Below, piece after piece: positions 16,636 to 24,679 of a DNA stretch of 64,000 nt. Both the position numbers and the translations under genes were made by a program. Source of the DNA: Dyadobacter linearis (GTDB lineage Bacteria > Bacteroidota > Bacteroidia > Cytophagales > Spirosomataceae). The stretch covers positions 1,054,001-1,118,000 of the forward strand of contig NZ_CAJRAU010000001.1 of NCBI RefSeq assembly GCF_907165045.1, written 5' to 3'. Position 1 is the stretch's first letter. Every line of letters starts with the position of its first letter. Under the pieces are notes generated by a model. It saw only the letters and a list, made by a program, of their open reading frames with translations, was not told the DNA's origin and searched no databases.

Positions 16636-17730
16636 TTACCCTTTTTTTCCGCTCAAATAAAATGATAGTGTGGCATGGTAAGTACTACTAAGCGGGCTCC
16701 CACTGTAAGTTGGGAAAATGTACGCGAAATCCGCCTGGAATTTTTTCAGAATCCTGGCGCCGGCACCGGCTGTGACGTATCTCGCATTTTCTTTCCGCTT
16801 ATCCTGATGGTAATAACCTGCCCGCAATGCAAACGCGTTGTTATACCAATATTCTGCTCCCATTCCGATTTTGATTTCCTGCATTTCCTCCTTAAAACCG
16901 CCTGGCGCGTCTGAAAACGATCGGAAAATGGCGTCAAAGTAGGTACCTGAATAGGGAACTCCGTTCACATTGGGAGTTGGTACGAGCAGCTTGCTCAGAT
17001 CAGCAATGACGTTTATCCTATGCCGGCCAGTCGCCGTGTATGATATCCCGCCTCCTACCCTGAGTTTGGTAGGTAAATAAGATTCCATACCGCCACCGTA
17101 ATCGACCTTTTCACCAATATTTGACACCACAGCTCCCAGCGACCAGGTGAAATCCTCTCCCGTAGATTCACTTTTAACCTGTTTCCGGTAATAGGCACTG
17201 ATATCTGCAGCTGCTGTGCGTCCCGGCTCAACAGAATTTCCCCCAATAACAGCGTATCCCAAGTTAGACGAAATGTATTTTAGTGTGAGTCCCATAAAAA
17301 AGTTGCGCCCAAGCTGTCTGGAATACATAGCGCTCAAAGCCAGATCCTGCCCGTTGCTGAGAATACCAAAGGGAGCATTTGTACCATAGTCAAAATACTG
17401 CACTGACGCGGCAACCGCTTGTTTTTCGCCCAGCTTTTTGTAGGCACTTGCGTAACCCAGCCACATTCCGTTTGTCAGGTTTCGTAACCAGGGCGCGTAG
17501 GAAACGGAGGCCCCAAAATCCTCTTCGGCAGCGGCCAGTTTTGAGGAATTGATGTAGGTCGCATTGGCGTCGGGGCTCGATGCGGCGCCTGCATTGCCCA
17601 TAGCGGCAGTCCGGGCATCGGGGTTGATTTCCAGCATCCACGGCAATCCGGTGGGTATGCCGGAAAACTGCGCGGCAGCCGGTGCACAACTTAACAAGAA
17701 AAAACTCAGGGGCAGGATTTTTCCTTTCAT
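16636..17730 (-). CDS. porV: PorV-type outer membrane protein of the type IX secretion system
   Basis: 364 residues from the ATG at 17730, which starts a proper signal peptide ('ILPLSFFLLSCAPAAAQ'); the longer frame to 17778 adds 16 residues in front. The mature start 'LEINPDARTAAMGNAGAA' followed by 'SPDANATYINSSKLA' is the recognisable PorV/LptO N terminus, and the rest is beta-barrel strands ending in 'YHATLSFYLSGKKG'. PorV is the shuttle that receives cargo from the SprA translocon and passes it to the PorU sortase. PorU is not adjacent in this window. The window encodes at least one likely cargo (55559-58684). Confidence 0.85.
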   Translation of the reverse strand: MKGKILPLSFFLLSCAPAAAQFSGIPTGLPWMLEINPDARTAAMGNAGAASSPDANATYINSSKLAAAEEDFGASVSYAPWLRNLTNGMWLGYASAYKKLGEKQAVAASVQYFDYGTNAPFGILSNGQDLALSAMYSRQLGRNFFMGLTLKYISSNLGYAVIGGNSVEPGRTAAADISAYYRKQVKSESTGEDFTWSLGAVVSNIGEKVDYGGGMESYLPTKLRVGGGISYTATGRHRINVIADLSKLLVPTPNVNGVPYSGTYFDAIFRSFSDAPGGFKEEMQEIKIGMGAEYWYNNAFALRAGYYHQDKRKENARYVTAGAGARILKKFQADFAYIFPTYSGSPLSSTYHATLSFYLSGKKG

Positions 17731-17901
17731 AGCAGACAGATTAAGTTGAAGGTTTTTGAGCAATCGGTTACAATGCAATCAACGCAACCATATCTTACTT
17801 AGTATGAGAATATTCCGGGTTTTATTTAAAACCGCAAATTGATCTTTCTTAACAAAATACTATCTTACAGCCTCGATACACCCGTCCTCTAAAAAGTTCT
17901 C

Positions 17902-19512
17902 TTGAAACCTGATAGCACGCAACACGTTGCAGATCAACTTGCAAATATTGCCTTATGCAAAATTCCCATCATCCCGACTAATGCGGCAACGCTATCAGAT
18001 CAGATCTCCACTTTTTTTTCAAGCGTTTTCAACACAAGCGATTTTTCGCCAAGGTGGTACTGTGGGAGCTGGTCCGACTTTCATGGCTGGCTCTACATCC
18101 TTTCCGATATCGGGATCGGAGCAGCCTTTTTTGCCATTCCCGTATTGCTTCTCATCGTTTTGCGCCGACGCAAAGACTCCCCTTTTCCCAGGATCTTTCT
18201 GCTTTTTATAGCCTTTATCCTCCTCTGTGGTCTAACCCATTTGATCGACGCCGCGATATTCTGGTGGCCGGCTTACCGGCTCAGCGCACTGCTCAGGCTG
18301 GCAACTGCAATTGTATCGATCGTCACCGTTTTTGTTTTGTACAAAACGCTTCCGCTAATGAGCAGCCTCCGGTCTGTGCGCGACCTTGAATGCGAGATCG
18401 CAAAGCGAAAGGAAGTGGAGGAAAAGCTGGCTGCGAGCGAGTTCCTGCTGTCGGAGGCGGGGCGGATCAGCGAAGTGGGCGGCTGGGAAACGGATCTTGC
18501 GACGAAGGTAAGAACCTGGTCTAAAACGGTGTATGCTATATTGGAACTTCCCGACGACTATCCGCTTAACGAACTGAGTTTGTACAGCCACGTTCAGCAA
18601 CCGTACAAGAAGATCGCAGAAGCAGCGGTGACAGCGGCTATCGAAACAGGGCGGGAGTGGGATGAAGAACTGGTAGCCACTACGCTGACGGGAAAATCAG
18701 TGTGGGTAAGGTCCACCGGCCGGCCGCTGTTCGACGAAAATGGCAAAGTGACGAAGCTGCGCGGGATTTTTATGAATATTGATCGATACAAGAATGCCGA
18801 GCTTGCATTGAACAAATCGCTCGAACTCACTACCCAGAATAATGTGCAGTTGAAAAATTTCACGCACATCCTGTCCCATAATATCCGGAATCACGCTACC
18901 AATATGGTACTGCTTTCCACACTTGTGGACCCGGAGAAGCTCGACCAGGATAATGCACTGCTTTTTGAGAAAATGAAGGACGTTTCAAATGGACTTAATT
19001 CCACGCTGGAAGATCTTTCCAAAGCGATCAAGATCAAGGAAAGTGTGGTACAATCCGAACTGATCGACCTGAAAACGATCACGGAAAAAGTGCTGGATAT
19101 TTTCCATACGGACCTGAATAGGAATAATGCGGTGGTTGATATTTATTTTGAGGAAACAGTTGTCTCATTTCCCAGGGTTTACCTCGAAAGCATTATCACC
19201 AACCTGGTATCCAACGCAATTAAATACCGGAAACCGGACAGCCCGCTTCATATCCAGCTGAAATGTTACCAGGACCAGGAGGAGAGAACGGTACTGGAAT
19301 GCCGCGACAACGGGCTGGGAATTGATCTGGCGCTACACGGTAAAAAGATATTCGGACTTTACAAAACCTTCCACAACCGCAGTGACGCGTACGGAGTGGG
19401 ATTATTTTTGGTAAAAACGCAGATTGAATCCCAGGGGGGGAAAATTGAAGTGGAAAGTGAGCCGGGTGTAGGATCAGCTTTTAAAATAATATTTAATGGA
19501 GAAGATAAATAA
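17902..19512 (+). CDS. Sensor histidine kinase with ethylene-binding-domain-like membrane sensor and PAS domain
   Basis: 536 residues from a TTG at 17902. Residues about 62-150 form three membrane helices matching the copper-binding ethylene domain of plant ETR1: D69, F76, I79, P80, I106, C109 and H113 fall at exactly the spacing of ETR1 D25, Y32, I35, P36, I62, C65 and H69, with only Tyr32 changed to Phe. A preceding 'FSPRWYCGSW' motif is typical of bacterial members. A coiled linker, a PAS domain (about 180-300), a kinase phosphoacceptor H326 in 'LSHNIRN' and an ATPase domain with 'DNGLGID' follow. It overlaps the next response-regulator gene by 17 bases. Ligand binding is inferred, not shown. 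Confidence 0.85.
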   Translation: MKPDSTQHVADQLANIALCKIPIIPTNAATLSDQISTFFSSVFNTSDFSPRWYCGSWSDFHGWLYILSDIGIGAAFFAIPVLLLIVLRRRKDSPFPRIFLLFIAFILLCGLTHLIDAAIFWWPAYRLSALLRLATAIVSIVTVFVLYKTLPLMSSLRSVRDLECEIAKRKEVEEKLAASEFLLSEAGRISEVGGWETDLATKVRTWSKTVYAILELPDDYPLNELSLYSHVQQPYKKIAEAAVTAAIETGREWDEELVATTLTGKSVWVRSTGRPLFDENGKVTKLRGIFMNIDRYKNAELALNKSLELTTQNNVQLKNFTHILSHNIRNHATNMVLLSTLVDPEKLDQDNALLFEKMKDVSNGLNSTLEDLSKAIKIKESVVQSELIDLKTITEKVLDIFHTDLNRNNAVVDIYFEETVVSFPRVYLESIITNLVSNAIKYRKPDSPLHIQLKCYQDQEERTVLECRDNGLGIDLALHGKKIFGLYKTFHNRSDAYGVGLFLVKTQIESQGGKIEVESEPGVGSAFKIIFNGEDK

Positions 19513-19915
19513 CCTCTGGGTAGTCGACGACGACGAGATCTACCGTTTTGCCGTCAACATCATCATCGACAGGTCGGCGATCGCAAAACAAACCAACTAC
19601 TTCAATAACGGGCAGCTCGCGATCGACGCTTTTAATGAAAACCTGAGTACTCCCGACAAACTCCCCGACCTGATCCTGCTGGATCTGAACATGCCCGTTC
19701 TCGACGGCTGGCAGTTCCTGGACGCTGTTGGTAAGCTGCTGCCAACGGTTCAAAAGAAGGTGCATATTTTTCTCGTGAGCTCCTCAAATGACGAAGAAGA
19801 CTTTGCCCGGGCGCAGTCGCTCAGCGAAGTGCAGGACCTGATCGTCAAACCACTGACACCCAAAGTGCTGGCTGAAATATTGGCCCGTATCCAGACAGGC
19901 CCGGTTATCTATTAA
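19496..19915 (+). CDS. Single-domain response regulator (Rcp1/CheY-like)
   Basis: 139 residues, receiver domain only. Acidic pocket D11-D12-D13, phosphoacceptor D63 in 'LILLDLNMP', a switch serine in 'FLVSSS', and K118 in 'LIVKPLT'. With no output domain it must act through protein contacts or as a phosphorelay step. The ATG lies inside the last codons of the ethylene-domain-like kinase gene (17-base overlap), so the two form a coupled pair. Such kinase plus single-domain regulator pairs are known for phytochrome and cyanobacterial ethylene receptors. Confidence 0.9.
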   Translation: MEKINNLWVVDDDEIYRFAVNIIIDRSAIAKQTNYFNNGQLAIDAFNENLSTPDKLPDLILLDLNMPVLDGWQFLDAVGKLLPTVQKKVHIFLVSSSNDEEDFARAQSLSEVQDLIVKPLTPKVLAEILARIQTGPVIY

Positions 19916-20098
19916 CATTTTTTTTCTCTGAAACACAAAGCTATAAAGTGCTCTGACGCAGTGCATTCGCCACTTCTGCGTTCCAAATCTGTTGTTGCTT
20001 GAATAATCATGATATTTTTAAGATCATTTATTTGATACTTATTATATCATTGCTATTTTTGTAGTGTTACTAATCATTGACATTCAACAGACTACAAG

Positions 20099-20746
20099 AT
20101 GAAAAGTATTCACATCAACAACAATCATCCCAGTACCTTAACCAGTATCCGCAATCACATGCTGGAATACCTTCTGATCTTCTCCTGCGACGAAGTGACG
20201 AAGGCACATATAACGAGTGTAAAAGAGTTTTTTGAGCGGCGTTACGGTTGTAAGTTCGCTGCCAACCTGACTCCGCACATGGCTTTAATGCAATGCATTA
20301 TCCATGAAAGTAAAGTGGACCGGGTTGTTCAGGGATGCAAAAAAGTGGCAGAAACCTCCGCTCCGTTTAAAATGGAACTCAATGGTTTTGACAAATATGA
20401 CCGCGGTACCATGTATGTAGACGTAGCTGCACCTGCTTCCGGGAAAATACTGGAAATCGTAAAAAACCTGAAAACAGATATTGATAAACATATTCAGCAG
20501 TGGTCGCCGGCAGAGCACGAATACTGCACAGACCCGCATTATACGATCGCGCGTAATATGACTGAAAAGCAGCTGGACCAGGCGTGGTTTGAGTGGAGGT
20601 ACCAGCAATTTTCGGCCAACTTTCAGGTCAATGAGATGCAGCTGCTGAGGAGGTCACTCGTAAAAGGTGATAAATTCCAGATCGTGGAGCGTTTTCCTCT
20701 GAAAGGACTGCCCAGCGCACAGTTTGTTCAGGCCGCACTATTTTAA
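20099..20746 (+). CDS. 2H phosphoesterase-like (LigT/2'-5' RNA ligase family) protein
   Basis: 215 residues. Two motifs stand in the positions of the paired catalytic histidine motifs of 2H phosphoesterases: 'TPHMAL' near residue 60 and 'DPHYTIAR' near residue 142. The first would be H-x-A rather than H-x-T/S, so catalysis may be changed. The family acts on 2',3'-cyclic phosphates or 2'-5' RNA bonds; the substrate here is unknown. The start could also be the ATG at 20159, which trims a polar N terminus. Preceded by 183 bases with no gene, rich in A and T. Confidence 0.6.
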   Translation: MKSIHINNNHPSTLTSIRNHMLEYLLIFSCDEVTKAHITSVKEFFERRYGCKFAANLTPHMALMQCIIHESKVDRVVQGCKKVAETSAPFKMELNGFDKYDRGTMYVDVAAPASGKILEIVKNLKTDIDKHIQQWSPAEHEYCTDPHYTIARNMTEKQLDQAWFEWRYQQFSANFQVNEMQLLRRSLVKGDKFQIVERFPLKGLPSAQFVQAALF

Positions 20747-20754
20747 TGCATGAA

Positions 20755-20777
20755 AGCAGATCAATACTTGATCTGCT
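20755..20777. terminator. Palindromic hairpin between convergent genes
   Basis: Perfect 10-base arms (20755-20764 and 20768-20777) with a 3-base loop. It begins 8 bases past the plus-strand stop and covers the last codons and stop of the minus-strand glycosylase gene. T-rich sequence follows only weakly, so termination is likely but unproven. Confidence 0.5.
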
Positions 20778-21531
20778 CGTCCGTGTAGTAAGTTTTTCTG
20801 CTGCCTACCGTTGCATTTTTAATCTGTCCACCGGTTGGGCTGGTTTTCCGTTTGTGGTTATGTACCACCATAAAATCACGGATCTCGCCTGAAATGATAT
20901 CCGGATTAGACTCCCTGATCTTTTCGATAGAATCGTTTACAACGCTTTTTATTGCCTTGGCGAGCTTGTGGACTTCTTTTGCAGGAATTTGATTGGCAAT
21001 GGACTCTGGATGGATTTTTGCTTCCCAAAGGATTTCATCTGCGTATGCATTACCAATACCACCGATGATCTTGGGATCACAAATTACTGTCTTTACAGGC
21101 GACCTGCGTTTTTTCAACTGTGCTTCCAGCCATTCCGGTGTCATTTCATCGGAAAGTGCATCTACAACCATATTCTCTTTTGGATTGAGTGAGATTTTGG
21201 CTGCTTTCTGATAATCAGACAACACCAGTGGCTCAGTACCTTCAAATAAAAAAGCCGCTACAAATGCTTTGGGCAAAGTTTCGGGTGTACTGAGCTGGCC
21301 ATGTAACATCAAATGCATGGAAACAACCTGATCGTCACCAAAATTGAAATATAGCTCCTTGGCTTTTCGGTCGACGCTTTTCAGTTTTTTGCCGGAAAGC
21401 GCTTTTTCAAAATCCTTTTCGGAAGCTTCGATCTTGGCGCCGGAGCCGATTTCCACTTTTTGAAGCTTCTTATTTTTGAAACGCTTTTCAAGGTTTTTCT
21501 TAAAGATTTCGAGGTCGACTATTTCCGGCAT
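20761..21531 (-). CDS. Fpg/Nei-family DNA glycosylase with zinc ligands replaced
   Basis: 256 residues, whole-length Fpg/Nei fold for base-excision repair of oxidised bases. P2 and E3 supply the catalytic N terminus, K58 matches the conserved lysine in 'RKAKELYF', and N161 lies in the helix-two-turn-helix 'GGIGNAYADEIL'. The C-terminal finger keeps its shape ('SRKTYYTDEQ', with the arginine at 245), but the four zinc-binding cysteines expected in 'C-x2-C...C-x2-C' are S, G, T and Q. This resembles the zincless finger of NEIL1-type enzymes. The start 'MPEIVDLEIF' departs from the usual MPELPEVE. Lesion preference is uncertain. Confidence 0.85.
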   Translation of the reverse strand: MPEIVDLEIFKKNLEKRFKNKKLQKVEIGSGAKIEASEKDFEKALSGKKLKSVDRKAKELYFNFGDDQVVSMHLMLHGQLSTPETLPKAFVAAFLFEGTEPLVLSDYQKAAKISLNPKENMVVDALSDEMTPEWLEAQLKKRRSPVKTVICDPKIIGGIGNAYADEILWEAKIHPESIANQIPAKEVHKLAKAIKSVVNDSIEKIRESNPDIISGEIRDFMVVHNHKRKTSPTGGQIKNATVGSRKTYYTDEQIKY

Positions 21532-21609
21532 GTTTTCGCAGTTTTTGTAGGATGATCAATCAAAAATAATGATTCCAATCTATGCTCTGTTGGTTGCGTG
21601 ATATATAAA

Positions 21610-21631
21610 TCTAGCTTGAAACTAAGCTAGA
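21610..21631 (-). terminator. Hairpin downstream of the outer-membrane-like gene
   Basis: Perfect 8-base arms TCTAGCTT (21610-21617) and AAGCTAGA (21624-21631), loop of 6, just past the stop of the minus-strand gene at 21637. The sequence read next on that strand is AT-rich (ATTTATATAT), consistent with a terminator. Confidence 0.6.
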
Positions 21632-21636
21632 CATTT

Positions 21637-22764
21637 TCAGTTTTTTACGAGAAATGGTTTTGTGACGAAAAGGCCGAAATAGACTTTTTGGGATTTCAGA
21701 TCGACCATATCTTTGAAGAAACTATCATTAAACCGGCTGGTGTAACCTATTTTTATCCCGGCCTGCAATCCGTTAAAATTACCGTCTTCCCGCTTCGTGA
21801 GAAAATATACCGGAATATCGAGATTGAGCTTTTCACTTTTGACAATCCAGGTTACGCTCGGATTAAGCCCCAGGACCGGTACTCTATCCCTGGTTATCAT
21901 TTGTCGGAGCTCGGCTTTGATCCGCGAGCCGATACTTTTTGCCGGCGCTCCGTATGTGACCTCAGAGGTGAATGCGTGACCATTGGTCCCAACGGGAAAC
22001 GAATAATCGAGCACGTCGCTTCCGCTTGCATAATTGACGACCAGGCCGTACGAAAAAGAATAATAGGTATAAAGATTTTTGAATTTGGAAAATGCAAGAT
22101 TGAAATTTTTCCCCACGCGGGTCGCGGCGGAAGGTCTTGCGGCAAGCGAATCGGTGATGTAGTCGAATCCGACGCGACTGGCGCTGAACCTGGCTGTGAA
22201 TATCCACGGCGTTTCAAAAGCATCGAGATTGATCGCGCCGGCTTCAATCAATTCCTTTTTGTCGGCCTCGTCCATATCCAGAAATGTTACATCGTTGGCC
22301 GGATCAATTTTCTTTCGCTCACGCACTTTCTGTTTTACCTCGATAAATTTCCGCAAGTCAGTGATCGGCAGCTTCGTCGGAATAAGTGTGCGTCCGATGG
22401 TCCGCTGCCAGGCGACCGAAAATGTGGTCCCGGTGGTAATGCCTTCCAAATCCAGAAAAGTAGCGGATCCGGGTTTTTCAGAAAAAGATTGTGAAAGGCC
22501 AATATTGAAAAGGCTTTCGCCCGCATTGACAGAAAACTTAGCCTCGGCTTGTGTGTCCGAAAAAAGTGAAGTCAGACTAATGCTGGGCAGATTGCTCACT
22601 GTCCCTGCATTGGCGACATTATTATTGGATTGTAACTTTTCGTTCAGGTTTTTTCTGGCAATAACAGTCTCCTGATCCGAAAAATCTTCCGCGTCCTGCG
22701 CGTGGCCTTCCCCGCCCATTAATATGCCCGCAATCAGGACAAGTTGTAAAAATCGTTTGTTCAT
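21637..22764 (-). CDS. Putative outer membrane beta-barrel protein
   Basis: 375 residues with a signal peptide of about 22 residues ('LVLIAGILMGGEGHAQ'). After a polar N-terminal stretch come many short amphipathic strands rich in aromatic residues ('FTARFSASRVGFDYI', 'LYTYYSFSYGLVVNY'), ending in 'QKVYFGLFVTKPFLVKN'. This is the layout of an outer membrane barrel, but I recognise no family. It follows a 101-residue hypothetical gene's strand and is separated from it by 13 bases; the two may be read from different promoters as this gene lies downstream. Confidence 0.6.
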   Translation of the reverse strand: MNKRFLQLVLIAGILMGGEGHAQDAEDFSDQETVIARKNLNEKLQSNNNVANAGTVSNLPSISLTSLFSDTQAEAKFSVNAGESLFNIGLSQSFSEKPGSATFLDLEGITTGTTFSVAWQRTIGRTLIPTKLPITDLRKFIEVKQKVRERKKIDPANDVTFLDMDEADKKELIEAGAINLDAFETPWIFTARFSASRVGFDYITDSLAARPSAATRVGKNFNLAFSKFKNLYTYYSFSYGLVVNYASGSDVLDYSFPVGTNGHAFTSEVTYGAPAKSIGSRIKAELRQMITRDRVPVLGLNPSVTWIVKSEKLNLDIPVYFLTKREDGNFNGLQAGIKIGYTSRFNDSFFKDMVDLKSQKVYFGLFVTKPFLVKN

Positions 22765-22777
22765 ATCTGCATTTGAG

Positions 22778-23083
22778 TTAGCTGACCTGAAATTCCCCTC
22801 CGCTAAAATCCGTATCTCCGCCTTTCAATGTCCTGGGCCCTACTCCCGTCCCGGGCACTGCCACGCCATTGCTCGTCATCCGAATATAATACCGAGTTAA
22901 ATTGTCCTTTCCGTTCACCTGCCACTGGTATTCGTGCCTGCCTGCTTCAAGGATCATTGTTTTAGAATCGATGGAATCCCTTGCGCTGATAATCTGGTTA
23001 CCGTCAAGAAAAAAGGTGAGCGTACCGTGCTCCACCAGTGTGCTGATGTGAAAATTTGATGAAAGTGTCTTGAATTGTGCCAT
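22778..23083 (-). CDS. Small hypothetical beta-rich protein
   Basis: 101 residues from the ATG at 23083. A longer open frame to 23461 overlaps the MATE gene and is not believed. The protein has no signal peptide. The pattern 'GTLTFFLDGNQIISA', 'MILEAGRHEYQWQVNG' and 'TRYYIRMTSNG' suggests a small beta-sandwich, with a glycine-rich tail. It is 13 bases upstream of the outer-membrane-like gene on the same strand, hinting at cotranscription. Family not recognised. Confidence 0.6.
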   Translation of the reverse strand: MAQFKTLSSNFHISTLVEHGTLTFFLDGNQIISARDSIDSKTMILEAGRHEYQWQVNGKDNLTRYYIRMTSNGVAVPGTGVGPRTLKGGDTDFSGGEFQVS

Positions 23084-23190
23084 CGCTGAGCTGGATAATT
23101 GGTTAGAAAATCGCCGGATTATTTCCTGAATAATCAATAGCAATATAACGAAATCCTCAGCTACATTCTGGAACGGGCTACCAGGAAATG

Positions 23191-24549
23191 CTATGAAATT
23201 TCGGAAGGTTTTGAAAATCCTTTTCCGGTAAAAAAACAATATCCCCCTATTAATAGCAAAGACACAATTTCGGCTAAGCCTCTTGCAAGCCAGACCCCGT
23301 TTAAACCTAGAAAATAAGGTAAAATCCAGGCGAACAAAGCGACCAGCAAGCCTCCTTTCAACACATTCATGATAATGGAAACAGTGGTTTGACCGGTGCT
23401 TTGCAAGTAGGCCGAGAGGATATAATTCGGGCCGGCAGCTAGAAAAAGGGTGAAATACCATCCCATACCGTTAGTCGCTATCTGGCCGAATTCCTTTGTT
23501 TCCTTCCCGGAAAAAAGGGCGACCAGCGGCTGCGGAAATGCGAAACCGGCTCCGGCGACGGCGATACCAAGAAGGAATGTAAACAGCAGGGCGAAAAGAA
23601 AAACTTCGCGCGCACGGCTGAACTTCTGCGCACCGAGATTGAAGGAAATAATAGGCAGGGAGGCGATCATGGCGGCTGTAAAAAATCTCAGGAATATAAA
23701 ACTAATGTAATTGATCATCCCGAAAGCAGCAACTGCCAGCGCACCATGCGCCACAACCCGGCGGTTAATGATCAGCAAGCCAGTAGAAAAAGCGATTTCC
23801 GACGCAAACGAAGGTACCCCCAGACGCAGCAACTCCCTCCATTCCTGAAAGTGTAAAGTGAGATGGAAGCCTCGAAAATTCACATGCCCTTTTCCTCTTC
23901 GAATATGAAAAAACAGGAAAAGGTTACCCGAAAAAATAGCCAGTGTCGTGGCTACCGACGCGCCGGTTACGCCAAAGTTAAACACAACAATTAGGACCAG
24001 ATCAAGGACTATATTCACAAAAACCGCAAGTAACGAGGCATTCCGGGAAGTTTTCGGGCTGCCGTCATTGCTCACAAAATTGCTCCAGAACATGCGTATA
24101 AAGAAAAACGGTAGTCCCAGGAATTGCCACAGCATGTAGTCTGAGGTGCTTTGCGCAATCTTTTCGTTTTCAGTACCAGCAAGGAAGTCGGCTATGGGCC
24201 TGACGACGAATGGGGCGGACAGAGCGATCATACCGCCGAATAGCAAACCGAGCGTGGTAGCAAACCTGAATATCTTCCCCACCTTGGGATAATCGGCTGC
24301 ACCGATATTTTTGCTGATCATGATCCCGCCGCCAACCATAATCGGCAAGGTGAGCGCGATAAAAACGAGCAATACCGATCCGTACAACCCAACAGCCGCC
24401 AAACCTTCCTTACCCACCTGCCTGCCGAGGATAATACCATTGATCACCTGATGCGCGGTCACTGAAAGAATGCTGATCAGCGCTGGAACGTAATATTTGA
24501 AGAACAGCGGTTTGACGGGCGCTTCTGCGAGAGGGTTCTGATCTTTCAT
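23191..24549 (-). CDS. MATE-family multidrug/metabolite efflux transporter
   Basis: 452 residues from the ATG at 24549; the longer frame adds six residues. Twelve hydrophobic helices, in two six-helix halves. N-terminal features include 'PALISILSVTAHQVINGIILG' (two adjoining pieces) and 'VGLYGSVLLVFIALTLP', matching MATE proteins of the DinF/NorM-related type that exchange drugs or metabolites for protons or sodium. Length is normal. The gene stands alone, divergent from the gamma-glutamyltransferase gene with about 130 bases between. Confidence 0.9.
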   Translation of the reverse strand: MKDQNPLAEAPVKPLFFKYYVPALISILSVTAHQVINGIILGRQVGKEGLAAVGLYGSVLLVFIALTLPIMVGGGIMISKNIGAADYPKVGKIFRFATTLGLLFGGMIALSAPFVVRPIADFLAGTENEKIAQSTSDYMLWQFLGLPFFFIRMFWSNFVSNDGSPKTSRNASLLAVFVNIVLDLVLIVVFNFGVTGASVATTLAIFSGNLFLFFHIRRGKGHVNFRGFHLTLHFQEWRELLRLGVPSFASEIAFSTGLLIINRRVVAHGALAVAAFGMINYISFIFLRFFTAAMIASLPIISFNLGAQKFSRAREVFLFALLFTFLLGIAVAGAGFAFPQPLVALFSGKETKEFGQIATNGMGWYFTLFLAAGPNYILSAYLQSTGQTTVSIIMNVLKGGLLVALFAWILPYFLGLNGVWLARGLAEIVSLLLIGGYCFFTGKGFSKPSEIS

Positions 24550-24679
24550 AGCCGCGAAATACCGCAAAAAGCAGCTAGCACCAAGCCGGTTACCTGATAA
24601 TTTCGAGATTTTAAGGGAAATTTTGACCTAAATATTCACGACTTTTACTATTACAGCTTCACTAAACCGCGGGATCCCA

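Noticed and set aside
21688..22494. 268-residue plus-strand open frame
   Set aside because: Antisense to the outer-membrane-like gene, which has a signal peptide and barrel pattern; the plus-strand translation has none.
23084..23461. N-terminal extension of the small hypothetical gene at 22778-23083
   Set aside because: The extension runs across the 3' end of the MATE gene in another frame and looks like a shadow.
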